Positions 10,829 through 22,697 are shown, counted from the first letter of the stretch. The stretch: DNA of 64,000 nucleotides from Haemonchus contortus (GCA_000469685.2 LS997563.1:21543687-21607686); one strand, 5' to 3'. Program-made: numbers and translations. Notes: generated from the sequence alone by a model not told the origin.

Positions 10829-13800
10829 CTAACATGAGCATGATGAGTGATCCCTGGGGGTTAGATCTGTTTCGGAAAGGCATATTGATTGGCTTCTCAT
10901 CAGGCCGCCTTTCACACCTTCCCATCCATCTGTGGGACGGAGACTTCCTTCTTCAACCCGTTTATAAATCTAAAGATCATGACATCCTTTGAAATTTTCG
11001 TAAAACTTGATTACTGCACTCTCAGCAACAAAGCAATGTCTCCCGAAAACTCGGAAAGACTGAAAAACATAAATAAAATATTACTCGTCTATTACATCTT
11101 TTGCATCTGAGAAGAAAAGTTTTGTAAAAACTTTGACGCAAGTCAACCACTTCAACAACCTTGAAATCATAAAAGAGCCATCGAAATTTGGTCTCTCTTT
11201 TGATGAATCTGCAGGATGGCACAATTTAGGGGAGGGATTTTAGGGCTGGCACCACTTTGGTGAACTATTCTGTAGCTGTTGTAAGGTATATTTTTGGACC
11301 AGATTTTTTTTGGGCAACCTTCGTGCTGATTACCCACCTTTGCTTTTTGTCTGTCATAAGCTTACGAGAGCTGAGTATGCGGCTTATTTCTTTTCACGTC
11401 TACTAGTGGTCTACCCCTACATCCGCCTTGCTTGCCGTTTCCACGAGGGTGGTCGGTATATCGTGTTTCGAAGTTACGGCAAGTACCTATGACCCCGCAT
11501 GTGGCGAGCGGGCATCATTGCCGACTGATGCAGGTTGATGCTATGGGTAGCTTCTGGCTTCAGACGTGTCTGGTGTTAGCGGCATGACTCATTGCGTATA
11601 CTTCTTGAGTTGAGTCGAAACGTTTCACCACGTTATTTCAATGCAGCGAAGGTCTCCCGCTTATCTCTAAGTGCTACACTGTTTTGAAGCAGTCACCGGT
11701 CCACCTGATTGGCAAATTTGCGACTTTTGTGGCACTCTATTTCATCTTCTCGACCTACTCAGCATAGATTCATTCTTTTTTTTTCAGGCGTCGTTTAGTC
11801 ATGATTTACTCATTATTGGATTTCTATTTGCAACTTTCCTTTGTTGTTTTTTAATTCTTAATTACCTTACTAGGTCAACCTCTCCAGCTTATTACTGTCA
11901 TGGTGTAGCGCGTTCACTACGCGTAAATAAATAAATATTTGAAAACTCTGAACCCTAAATTCCTTTGCGTTTTCATTAATGAGATTAGACACCTGAGTTT
12001 CTACAGATAAAAAAAGATGTCTCATTAGTGTATGTGACTGGCTAGGCAGCATAAGGTATCGCTCAGTTTAGGCCACTAACGATTCATTTTTGAACCCCCT
12101 TCCCCCTCCTTTTTCAAAAGCTTCACGCCTACTCAATCAGGTAAAGGCTGTGGTAAGAGTACGAATCAGTGGAATACGCCTTCCTTTCCAAGGGACAGAA
12201 TATCCCCTTTGAGAAGTTTTCAACGGTTTGTGATTCAGCTATAGTCGAAACTTGATATCCAAATGAATTGGTGGACTTGGTCACGAATTGAACACTCGTT
12301 TCCAACAAAGGCATTATTTGGTCACATGTTTTGTAAACATCTCTAAAAAAAGACTGCCGCGAGAGCTAAGTTTAAAGAGCTGAACCCGATAAAAACCACA
12401 GCGTATGTAGCGTAAAATCTCCAAGAAAAAATTGTTGTTGCACCCTGGACTCGTCATGTTATTTTGATTTGATTCACTACATTTTTTATATGGAGCATTA
12501 TATGAAGGATTGGGCCATACAATACATGCTGCTATAAAACGTACGTTTCATGCACACATATAGCCAAGAGAGCAAATATAATAAAGGTGGTAAGAAAGGC
12601 AAAATTGTAGAAGTAGACTATTTGAACTTCGAATGTTACTTTTGAGTTTAAAGGATGAATAGCGCTGACAACTCGAGCAAATATTGAAAAAAATTAACGC
12701 CAGAATCGAGCTGCAGTGTGGAACATTCAAACAAATTGACGCAAGCCCGGATACCCCACTCGAATCATGATGTGGCGAGTGAGGTATCCAAGAATTGTTG
12801 AGCAGCAACTTTTACCATGGTATCGATAACGGTGCCTCTTGGCTACCACAAGTTCGCCAGTTCGCCAGGATTTCTGTTACATCGAAAGATAGTTTCAGTA
12901 GAAATGATTTCCAGGGAGGGATCATATCAAATGGAAGGTACCGAATATTTCCGCTTTTCAACGAAAGTCTTCGGAAAAATCATGGAGTAATATATGTAAA
13001 TAAATATATTTTTCGAAAACATTACGAATAGAAGGCTATAATCCTTGCAAGAAGCGAAATGACACCTTTCGTGTCGCTTGAGTGAGAGTTTCTGAAAAGC
13101 AATGAATTGTAGTAAGAGTACCTCTTGAGCCATCATAAGAAATGCATCATAAACGTTTTTCCCAGTAATAGCAGATGTCTCAATGAATTTCATTTTGTGG
13201 TACTTAGCAAAGTATTCGCCTTCTTCATAATCTACCTAAAACAATGCATAAGTCTGGGCAGGAAATTTGTATAAACAATAGAGTATGAGTGTTTACAACC
13301 TACACGTCTTTCACACTGGTTGTCGGATTTGTGTCCGATAAGCAGGAAAACACATTTAGAAGGGTTTGGACCACCCATATTAGCTTCCGCTTCATGGAGC
13401 CAACCATTGATATTCTCAAAACTAGCTCGATTCGAAATGTCGTAAACCAGCATTACACCAACCGAATTGCGATAGTACGACCTTGTGATGGATCTGAATC
13501 CAATTGTAAAAATATCGTTTCCATAATTGACTACAGAGTCACTATGCGAAGCTAAATTCCATGACTAGCCACAACTCCACGTTCACGAGCACCTTCTAGA
13601 GGACTGCAAACGAACTTTTATGCGACGCGCATTGGATTTTGGTAGGTGATCCTTTCTGCTTCAAAATGGAGTAACACACTTGGGAAAGGATGGTAATACC
13701 TCTGAACCGATGGATTCCTACATAATAACAGTCGTTGTTTTAACGAAAAAACAAAGTATTTGCTCAGTATTCCCGCACGCACATTGTCTCCCCAATGTTC

Positions 13801-14442
13801 TTTTGTAACGCGTATCGGCTGCTTCTCAGGCTAGCTTATAGTATGAAGGAAAACCTAATGAGGTCTGCTCAACTTCATTTTTGCAAAGTACAGTGAGTGT
13901 CTCTTTCTGTCGAAGCGATAAAAAGGGGTAGCCTTCTGTAGCTGACCAATTCCGTTTGTGGGGCGAGTCTTCCATCCCATTCGACTACAACTCAAAGCCG
14001 TAGTGACAGTTTGAATAAATGTGTGGCCTATGTAACAAATCGTTGTGGTCAGCACAGACAGTGCTTTTATTCCCTTAAACGAGAAACTCCATCCTATCCT
14101 ATGATAACAATAAACCGATCCCGGAAAGATGATAGGTTTGGTTGGATTGGGCAAGTAGGAATCCGAGATTAGAAAAGCGAAATAACGTGAACAAGCTTAC
14201 CGGAACTTCTCCTGCCCAGCAGTGTCCCATAGCTGGAGCTTCACTCGAAACTTAGGCCGCAACTCGATCATGCAAGCATAGAAGTCAACACCAACAGTTG
14301 GATCACTAATTTCGGCGATTTTCCCTTCAGTAAAATATCTCAGTAGACTAGATTTGCCAACTGAAGAGTCACCAATGAGGATCACTCTGAACTGGTAGTG
14401 AAAAAGAGGACCGAAGTCGTCGCCGATGAAGTTGTACTCCAT
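10829..14442 (-). CDS. rab-39: Rab39-family small GTPase, 5 exons
   Basis: This is a Rab GTPase of the RAB39 family, which acts in endosome-lysosome and autophagy trafficking. Exons on the minus strand are 14442-14201, 13493-13304, 13235-13122, 12873-12816 and 10929-10829. They total 705 nt, 234 aa, all in phase. Seen motifs: P-loop GDSSVGKS (24-31), effector loop DPTVGVDF (47-54) of the RAB39 type, WDTAGQE (72-78), GHKSD (134-138) replacing NKxD as in vertebrate RAB39, and ETSA (163-166). The C terminus holds GWEGVKGG and ends CSC, a CXC double geranylgeranylation signal. The start was chosen because CTTTCCAG lies 2 nt upstream. Exon 4 is the weakest part: it encodes TGELVV then a basic run, about 8 residues longer than human RAB39. 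The last intron is about 1.9 kb. Confidence 0.93.
10930..12815 (-). other. Long last intron of rab-39
   Basis: This 1.9-kb intron separates the exon ending at 12,816 from the last exon at 10,929. It contains several short frames (for example 12,129-12,314 on the minus strand) but no recognisable domain or repeat. The last exon is short and easily missed, because a plausible stop lies soon after exon 4 if the intron is ignored. Confidence 0.6.
13955..14170 (-). repeat. Degenerate tRNA-derived SINE, copy 4, inside rab-39 intron 1
   Basis: The plus strand still shows GTGTGGCCTATG, GTGGTCAGC, CAGTGCTTTTAT, ACCGATCCCGGA and GGTTTGGTTGGATTGGGC in the same order as the reverse of the full SINE at 26.3 kb, with many substitutions. 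It is older than the other copies and lies in the first intron of rab-39 in the same orientation as the gene. Confidence 0.6.
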
Positions 14443-14444
14443 AG

Positions 14445-14452
14445 CTGGAAAG
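14445..14452 (-). other. Probable spliced-leader trans-splice acceptor of rab-39
   Basis: On the minus strand CTTTCCAG lies two bases before the rab-39 ATG. As with the WDFY2-like gene, this is the expected arrangement for spliced-leader addition. The frame is open further upstream, so the acceptor decides the start. Confidence 0.6.
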
Positions 14453-15282
14453 AGTAAGCTGTCGTGCGATGGAAACACATGAGTAGCGTAACACTCAGGA
14501 ATTATGAGATAGCAAGCAGCGAACGAAAAAAGCCTGCATTGATCGCTCGAGAAAATATTCCAACATGTTTTCAAAGGAGCGTAAAGTCACACAAATCCTT
14601 TACAATAGAAAGCACTTTTGAAGATACACAAATTTAAATGAAGAGGAAATGGAAAAGACAAATATTGACCTACGGTCACCAAATCATCAACATTGCAGCG
14701 ATTTTCGATAAGGCGCTTTCAAGTACAACAGATTACTGGTATTAATTGATGGGCCTTTTGAGAACCGTGTCTCTCACGTAACATGGAGTTCTCCGAGAAA
14801 CGCAAGGGCCTCAAAAGGGCAAAAACTTCTAATTGTAGCGCAGCTCCATTAAAAACGTCATGGCATTGCATTGTATAATATTGCTTAAATGATTCTGTCA
14901 CATTTGAAATAAAGATTTTAGTAAGTAGGCGTGAAAGACATGGCGAATATAATGAGAATGAGTATAAGTTAAAAAAGATAACTAAGTGGGGGAAACCATC
15001 TGAGGATATTTTTATGCAAACGCGTCATTGAGAGAAAACTCCCCCAAAAGGGGCAATCGCGGGAGCAACCAATATGGAAATACAAAAGTCGAAACTTCAA
15101 CTGATTCACCTGAAAAGGTTGTACACCTTACATTTACTTTAAAGCGTGTACAACAGCTCAAAGCTAATAACAGGGAGAAACAGCAATAAACACAAAATAA
15201 AGCATACCAAAGTTATGAAACGACTTTTTTGCCATGAAAAACGCGTAATGTCAAATTGAGGTTAACATGGGTCACCCTCAGA
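14453..15282. other. Upstream region of rab-39
   Basis: Non-coding as far as I can see. It presumably contains the rab-39 promoter and outron. No clear repeat or motif was found. Confidence 0.4.
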
Positions 15283-16812
15283 GCAGCTAGAAGAACTTAA
15301 ACAACAAAACCAGACAAAGACTACTTGCAGCGGTTGCGTCGCGGCCTTCGCACTGGAGCACGTTATTTTGGTGTGTCTGGGCACTGCGGGAAGGCCTTGA
15401 TGACAGTAGTGTTTCTCTTTCGTAACTCAGCTTATTGGCGGTTACGTAGCACGCTCGAACATGTTACTTTAAGTTGATTACCAGTGGTAAGATGTAAGTC
15501 TCTATGACCAACGGGCTGTTAAACTAGTTTTGTAATGTATGTTTCTTTTCGTGCATGTTTTCTCGTTCATGTTCCTTCCAAGACCACTGATGGGTAGTTA
15601 TCCTCCCCTAGTGACTAATAAACTCTGTTTGGTGCGGTGTTTCTATTTCTGTTGCATGCTTCCTGGTTTGTGTTCCTTCTGAGACCTTCACTGATAGAGG
15701 GTTGAGCACTGGTTTGAGGGTGTGCCAAGTTCTGTACACTTGAGTACATTTCGCATTCTCGGTGCGAGGCAAGCTTAATCAAGTGTGACGGCTACATTTT
15801 CACCGTGCGTCTGCGTATCTTTAGCATGGCGAGTAAAAAATTAAAAACTAAAGAGAATGGCAACAATAAGAAGGTAAAGCATCTTGAGAAAAATTATGAA
15901 CTGGAAAAGTTTTAATAATGCTGGGCAGAAGTTTTGTTTTTGTGCACAGATGAAATGTGAAATGCGAAACGAAGCGGAAATGCTATAGAGCTATGAACCG
16001 CAACTTAAGTGTTGTTTTTATTTTGCACAAAATCAACACGCCTAGCCAATTATAATGGGAAGTTTTCTGCCAATAAACTGCTGAGAAACTTAATTATTTT
16101 TACTGGAGCTTTGGTTTTTCATTGCTGTTATTCTCTTCATTCAACAACTTTAACTTGCTGCATATCGATATGCGAGCTGCACAATGATCATGGAGTTTCC
16201 AACCTAATTAAGATCGCCTCGCGCCCTCATGCATTGCCTTTGTTTCACTCCCCAGCTAATCAGCTTTTCTGTTTTCTTTCTGCACAGTCGCTGGCGTAAC
16301 ATGATCATCCGTAGCCTTTTTCGATTTGATGAATCAATTGTATAGAAGTTGGTATATCCCTAAATCAGGGTTCAGCATCCTATCAATCAAGGTCATTACT
16401 CAGCAGTTGTCTCAGAAGAAACACAAACCCAGAAGCATGCAATAGAAATAGAAACACATAACAGGGTTCTCTAGCCATTCACTAGGAGTGGGTAACTACC
16501 TATCAGTGGTCTTGGAAGAAACATGAACGAGGAGACATGCAGGAAAGAGACATACATTACTAAACTATAGTTTAATAGCCTTTGATCATAGAAAATTACT
16601 CCTTACAACTGGTAATCAACTTAAAATAACGTGTTCGAGCGCGCTACGTAACCGCCAATAAGCAGAGTTACGAAAGAGGAACTCTCCTGTCATCAAGGCT
16701 TCCCCGCAGTGCTTAGACACCAAAATAACGTGCTCCAGTGCGAAGGCCGCGACGCAACCGCAGCAAGTAGTCTTTGTCTGGTTCTGTTGTTTAAGTTTTT
16801 CTAGAGCAGCTC
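15283..16812. mobile_element. Non-autonomous element with about 470-bp inverted arms
   Basis: The left arm (about 15,283-15,755) and right arm (about 16,340-16,812) are reverse complements with scattered differences. Shared blocks include GTTGCGTCGCGGCCTTCGCA, CGTAACTCAGCTTATTGGCG, AACATGTTACTTTAAGTTGA and TGCATGCTTCCTGG. The 0.6-kb centre has a 96-codon plus-strand frame with no known domain. Long arms and no transposase suggest a foldback or long-TIR DNA transposon moved by another element. Exact ends are uncertain because the outermost 10-20 bases differ. Confidence 0.75.
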
Positions 16813-18074
16813 GGGAAAGATTGGCCCCTTTTCGAATCTACATCATTACACTATCACTACTCTATGCATCTCGTCGAGGGAGCTAGGCAGCGAGAGTACC
16901 TGAACCTAATCCTACTGATTTTAACTGAAGAACCGCATCGTGAGCACATGGCGCAATTTCTTACGAGGTTACAGGGCTGTTGTCAACCAGAATTTCTCTC
17001 GCTGAGAGAATCAGACGGCGAGGCAATCTCTGCGTCCCGTGATCACCAGCGGAAGGAGGGCGCGTCCGCTCGTTGTCGGTACTCTCCTACAGAGCGCTAT
17101 CTCGTCAGAGTAGACATTCGAATGGGTCCAAGAGTCGAAGAATTGCCAGAAAGACAAACTTCTTCCAACTAAGAAAACTTCGTATTTCAAAGTCCATGTA
17201 CTCTGAGAGAAACAAAGGCTTGATCCGTCCAAATATAATTAACGCGTCTGCATAGAACATCTGCAACAAAAAAAATCTGTGTGACTTGTAGAAAATCCAA
17301 ACTTGCAATCGCTTTGCAACTTTGTTTTGTAAGAATCAGCGCTGAGATCAACAATATCGTCTGGAGATCTCCAACATCATTGATTCAATCTTAACCCGGC
17401 AGTGTTCGCTAAGTATCCTATTGTTTAGGATACTTAGCGAACATATAGTATAGTAATAGAAGGCATTGGAGAATGGCCAGCTCTTCCGACGACGGCAGTC
17501 TGCAACTGCGTACTTGGTTCAACTACCGTAACTTTGCCACAACTTTTATTCCTTTCCCGTAAAACGGGGCTGTCCCTCGACGCTTTCCTTAATCCATTTA
17601 TAGAACAAGCTATGTCGTCTAGCTGGTGTACATGCATGGAGTCTTTTTCTACGCTTTGATCTTCAGCTTTTTTAGAAAAACAAGCCAGTTACTTTCTTCT
17701 TGAGGCTCAGTTGTTGAATTTTAATAGTTCTTACCTCTGCTCCAACAGGGCGTGTTGCATTCTCATTAATTTGTCATGAGGGTTTATCCTTGGAATAGTA
17801 GCCTTCCCATTCTTCGAACCTGCCGCCATATCAACTCTAATACTATGAAGCAGCTTGATTGAAACCATAGAATGCCCTCCCGAAGCATTTCGAGAACACG
17901 CATTTCAAGAGGGACAAACTCCTTTGTAGGCTAACCGAGACCATAGCTTGCACATCACCAGTAGCTCTCACCATGATAAATGGTGCCATGGTAGCTAGGG
18001 TGCGCTTCGTTGCGCGCGTCCGTCGAAACTAGGTCACGCCGCGGCCGTCGCATGCGGCCTATCAGCCTACAATA
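16813..18074. other. Intergenic DNA with one short perfect hairpin
   Basis: No gene recognised. The frame at 16,864-17,172 (+) has no domain and no splice context. A perfect 18-bp hairpin at 17,403-17,443 is listed separately. Confidence 0.4.
17403..17443. repeat. Perfect 18-bp stem hairpin
   Basis: TGTTCGCTAAGTATCCTA is followed by a five-base loop TTGTT and its exact complement. The stem has no mismatch. It is too short for a typical pre-microRNA and has no U-tract like a bacterial terminator. It may be a tiny MITE or the scar of one. Confidence 0.7.
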
Positions 18075-18344
18075 GGCTGCTTTCATACTTCGACGTGTGT
18101 GCCGGCACGCCGTTGGAGACGCTCGTACATTTAGGATGGCGTGCGAGCGGCTATACGACGGCGGGCTTATCCAAGAGTGTGGCAGCAGCCATCCTCGATT
18201 TGCGGTAACGATCGGCGATCGGTACCCGCTGCTGTCACACGCTTGGATAAGGCCGTCGTCGCGTAGCCGCTCGCACGCCGCTCCCTGAATGTACGGGCGT
18301 CTCCAACGGCGTGCCGGCGCGCTCGCCGAAGTATGAAAGCAGCC
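18075..18344. mobile_element. Hairpin MITE, family A, copy A2 (270 bp, TSD ATA)
   Basis: This is a near-complete palindrome whose ends are GGCTGCTTTCATACTTCG and its complement. ATA directly flanks both ends (18,072-18,074 and 18,345-18,347), so a 3-bp target-site duplication is likely. The GC-rich core holds GCCGGC, GGAGACG, TCGTCGCGTAGCCGCTCGCA and matching complements. Confidence 0.8.
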
Positions 18345-19295
18345 ATACTTGACAAAAGTCGCAGTTGTCAGTGGGGCATACGATTTGCGCTCGGTCCACG
18401 GCTGTCAGCCAAAGAGGAGCTAACACGGACAAATGCAAACCGTACGCTCTACTGACACTTGGTGGTACAGTAATGTCATCTTGAAACCTCAGTCGGGTGG
18501 GCCGCGCGCGAAGAGGGTGGGGTGACCTACTTTTGACGGACACGCGCAACGAACCTTCTCCAGCCATACTCGGTCCTGAGAACAGTGCAAGCTGTAAAAA
18601 ATGATGAGAGTTCATGAGTACTCGAAAACTTTCTATCACGGTGGCTGCGGTATCATCTGCCGTGGTGCCTCACGACTTCTTGCTATAATCATCTCCTGAG
18701 GTCCCGAATCTAACAGTACGACGCAGGGCCAGTCAAGTTCGCCATTCGTCGAACTCAACGCCATCACCAGCACGTTCATCGGAAGGCTCATAACCAGATC
18801 CTAAACTTTCATTACAAGCTGTCAGCAATAATGTATTAGTTCGAATTATAATGTACAAGAGAGCGTGTAGTGTTTCACTTTGCGCGATCATCTTCCATAT
18901 TTGTGCGATAGAATAATCTTGTGATAACCATGACCTTGGACACAATCTATGTTCATGCGATAAGAGTATTTATGGATAGGGAATGTTTGTACGCCCCGTG
19001 TCGCCTTATTATAAACTGTAGATACGCCTATATCATCGGGGTATCATTTACGAGAGAACGATTGACCATCGATAGTTCAAAAATCCGTCACTTAACATAT
19101 TGCCCAGGACGGTCAGATGTCCATTCCTTCAATACGATAGGATCAGGTTGGGCGATATTCTATTAGGACCGAAGTGTACATTCGTGCACTCCATCAGAGA
19201 GGGAAACCAAATGTTTGACAGGCTAGCCTTTTACCGAGTGACGTTTTGTGGGCAATCTTCAGGGAAGCGAATTTCTGGCCCCTCCTACTGTTCTA
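18345..19295. other. Intergenic, nothing recognised
   Basis: Only short frames without domains. The minus-strand frame at 18,235-18,639 largely overlaps copy A2 and is not a gene. Confidence 0.4.
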
Positions 19296-19367
19296 GTTTC
19301 ATAGTCCACGATTTGGTCCGCGACCATTCGCGCGACCGTTCGTGGGCCAAATCGTGGACTATGAAAG
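19296..19367. mobile_element. Hairpin MITE, family A, copy A3 (about 72 bp, left end damaged)
   Basis: GTTTCATAGTCCACGATTTG on the left is complementary to CAAATCGTGGACTATGAAAG on the right, with a CGACC...GGTCG-like core. The left tip reads GTTTC where the family has GCTTTC, so the end is probably eroded. No clear duplication of target bases. Confidence 0.7.
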
Positions 19368-20311
19368 CAGTGATTGGCGTCATTTTCTTTTTTTTAAGCA
19401 AAATTTTATGAAATCTCTCAGAAATTTCGGAAAAAAATCATACAGCAAGGAATATGAAGTTTTTTTTTCTGACAAAAGGCTACATCAGGAAGAGGTATTT
19501 GCAATGGAGTAGCAGAATTGGGTATTTTTTTTGCAAAATGGCTCTCCTTGGCTTACAAATAAAGCATGCAAGACAATTCAAACATGATTTATTCACGGGG
19601 TAATGGATAGGTGCAGCTGCCCGGCGAGTACCAGTTAATTACGGGTCACGCCGGTTCAACACGCTGAGGTGACAGAACGCAGCTGTCTGTTGCCTGTTGC
19701 GCTATAAACAATAACTATCGACTAGGACATTAGGGAACGACATCGGACAAGGAATCCTACTGGGAGTACAAGACTTCTGTGAAGCGGCGAGAAGAGAAAC
19801 TGTCAAGTTTTTGGGTTTTGAAAAATCGTTGAAGAGAATCTCTTGGGTTGTATCTATAGGTTTCCACTACGCACAGATATGCTTTCGATACTACCATGTA
19901 GGGAGCGTTACGTCTTTTATATGCCCATAATTTAGACTGCATATTTCGGCATTTCAATGCTTTTTTCCTTTTCTTTCTTCTTTCTATTCGTCTTTTCAGT
20001 ATCAGATAATGCGTGTTCCACAGGAAGTTCGAAGAGCTGGGCACCGCGAAAAGGAGAGAACACGGTAGCAACACCTCTTCATCAGTCCCCAACTACATTC
20101 GGAAAACTGAATAGTGAGGAGAACGCTCAACTCATCTCCTGCAAATCTTCCTAGCTTCACAGGCAAGGTAGATGGTTCACAAGTACATAAAGTTACATTT
20201 CATACAAGGAAGGTTTATAATAGGTGCCATATTCATAGCTAGGCAAGTTATGGATGAGCATAAAGAGGCGCTTAGATCCACTTTCAAAGGGGGGGGGGGA
20301 GGGTGGGGGCG
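19368..20311. other. Intergenic, nothing recognised
   Basis: Contains T-rich tracts and a minus-strand frame (19,757-20,092) of low-complexity basic composition. No domain or splice pattern supports a gene. A run of G lies at about 20,290-20,308. Confidence 0.4.
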
Positions 20312-20553
20312 GTACATTCGTGCGATTCGAGCTGCGCGCGGCAAAATGCGCGGCAAACTTCGTGTCCATTCGAACGACCGGGCGCCTATTATTGGGGCAT
20401 AAAGTGATTTAGAGTGGATTAGTATGGTCAGCTGATCCTACAAATCTACCCTACTTCAAATTTGGGCCCCAATAATAAGCGCTAAAGTCCTCAGAATCGC
20501 TATGGATTTCGCCGCGCAATTTGCCGTGCGCAGCTCGAATCTCATGAATGTAC
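20312..20553. mobile_element. Palindromic MITE, family B, copy B1 (242 bp)
   Basis: The left end GTACATTCGTGCGATTCGAG pairs with the right end CTCGAATCTCATGAATGTAC. Inner blocks GCGCCTATTATTGGGGC and GCCCCAATAATAAGCGC are also complementary. The same organisation recurs at 22.7 kb. No coding capacity. Confidence 0.8.
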
Positions 20554-21674
20554 AATCACCCACTTTCTAGTTCTCTACTTCTATCTGGGTCTGAAGAAAC
20601 GGCAAGAGAGCGGGCGAAAACTGGCCGAAAATGGGTAAATAATATTGTATGATAAAGAACAAGCTTATAGCTCAGAGGAGTGCGCAGAACCAATTGTAGA
20701 TTCTCCTAAAGAAACTGGTGAAAGAGTATAGCAGTTACGATATCTAGCGAGTAACCAGAGCGCTGACGGTAGCATGATCCGAGCTAATGCTTAATAAACG
20801 CAATATGGATGATATGGAGGGAATTTTTCGGCATCCTCTGCGATCGTCAGTGCTCTAGGATGCTCGAAGGCCTTTGACGCTCTGTGGCAGTGAGTGCTAG
20901 CCCATGCCTCTTGCTTCTTTTCAGAATATGTGAGTAGCCGCTAGTATGCCAAATCGTATGGAATGTGCCCAACGAATATTTCACGATAGTTCAGATTTCC
21001 CTCGAATGTTCCTTTCGTGGAAGTGCTATGAAAGGATACTACCCACTTATATACCCCTAACATATCCGGTTTTTCCTTGCTTTTTCACCGACGATGGCCG
21101 AATTGTCTCCCCGTATTCGTCCTGCATTTCCTCGCGAATTCGGATAAGATCACTCAAGTGCTCAAGCTCATCGAGACTTGTGTTCAGTATTTACCTTTTA
21201 GTCTCTTCGATGAGGTTTTGTGCACACGCCGTTCAAGCGTTTCAATAAGAGGAACGCAAAGATGTACTTGATCTGGTGTACTGAGAGCGGTATCGCATGT
21301 ATTTTACGCTTATACAAGAAAGTAGTATTCTCCTACAATGTTTCTGTGGAAAGTTCTGGGATATCCAAAAGAGAATCTGGACTCTTGTAAAAATGTTGGC
21401 AGATACTTTATGAACACAATAGTGGTTTTATATTTATGAACACCATAATACTTTCATAGGCAGTCACTTAGCCGTGTTTATGATTGAGAAAATGTCGACC
21501 CCAGCTCTGACAACCTTTGTTACCTACTCCAAGCTTTGCATACTCACAACATCGCTACGAAGAAAATAGCTGGATACACTTATATGGACCTGAAAAAGCT
21601 CTACTGAAAAATCATGCTTTTTCAGGGTCATCGTCGATAATTTCGATGCCGAGATTGGTCTGAAGAGCCTCACA
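20554..21674. other. Intergenic, nothing recognised
   Basis: The plus-strand frames near 20,946-21,271 overlap one another in two phases and carry no domain. No repeat family identified. Confidence 0.4.
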
Positions 21675-22008
21675 GGCCGCTTTCATAGTCCGCCGGCCGG
21701 CTGGCGTGCCGGCGTACCAGCCGAGGTAGCGCTAGGATGGGGAGGGAGGCAGACGGTCGGACGCAGTCGCGTCGCGCCCAAGCCCCTTCGAAGGGCTGAA
21801 AACGAAGAAAAACGAGATTAAAAACTATTTGCATAAGCCCCTTCTAAGGGCAAATGCATATGGTTTTTGATTTTGTATTTCTTTGTTTTCAGCCCTTCGA
21901 AGGGGCTTGGGCGCGACGCGACTGCGTCGACCGACCGTCTGCCTCCCTCCCCCTCCTAGCACTACCTCGGCTGGCGCGCCGGCGGGCCGGCGGACTATGA
22001 AAGCAGCC
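21675..22008. mobile_element. Hairpin MITE, family A, copy A4 (334 bp, TSD ACA)
   Basis: The ends are GGCCGCTTTCATAGTCCGCC and its near complement, with ACA on both flanks (21,672-21,674 and 22,009-22,011). Arms of about 125 bp include GTCGCGTCGCGCCCAAGCCC and CCTTCGAAGGGCTGAAAAC, each with an inverted partner. A smaller inverted pair (AAGCCCCTTCTAAGG) lies in the loop. The long frames in both directions here are by-products of the palindrome. Confidence 0.85.
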
Positions 22009-22697
22009 ACACCAAAGCTCACAGAATGGACGAATGAGCAGAGTAAAAGACTGTCAGAGTTTGCCATGTCGATCCTTACTATACATGATAATAAGCAGTC
22101 CCACAAGCCCCTTCACTCTCGTTGAGCTCGAGGGTCACCTGGTGGACAGCTCTGTAATGACAAAAACCACATCTAGTGCAAATTTTGCCTGACGTCTGCT
22201 GTTGTACTGAAAATCTACACAGAATTGGGTAATCATCTCCTCCCCGCTAGATGCTTTTTTCAATGCGTAGAGACAAAGAGCTGCTCGTGATCGAAGTCTA
22301 CAAGTTGCCTGGAGACGTTTCCTCTGAGGAGACTGCCAGCGTGAGCTGCAGGCAATCGTCAACTGATGTCCGGAATTGCGAAGCTATTTGAGCAAGCGAA
22401 TAAAGGTCATTTGGAATAATTAAGAGCAGCAGTTATGGTCGAAGACGCCGAGACTGAGAAAAGCTTTCGCGATGTCGCCGGAGCTTCGTCAATCACAGAA
22501 CTACAATGTTTTCCCTTCGTCATGACGGAGCAGTGACTACATCTCGAAGCGCAACGGAAAGGATATCCAGAACTTATTTGATTTTTTCGGAAGCTAGGTA
22601 TACTTGCTCAGCTAGCGTATCAAGAGGGATGACTATGCCGTTCCTTCCATTCTACCTTTCATAGAAGAATTGTATGGTGCCTGGTCCCGACGGGGGA
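22009..22697. other. Intergenic, nothing recognised
   Basis: The short minus-strand frame at 22,135-22,362 has no domain. No further repeat recognised. Confidence 0.4.

Noticed and set aside
12927..13193. Read-through of rab-39 exon 3 into a longer C terminus
   Set aside because: The extension is hydrophobic junk without a prenylation motif; the spliced version ends in CSC.
18235..18639. 134-aa minus-strand frame
   Set aside because: Partly inside the palindromic MITE A2, with no domain.
21825..22125. Overlapping 93-aa and 80-aa frames on opposite strands
   Set aside because: They are the two sides of the palindromic family A MITE.
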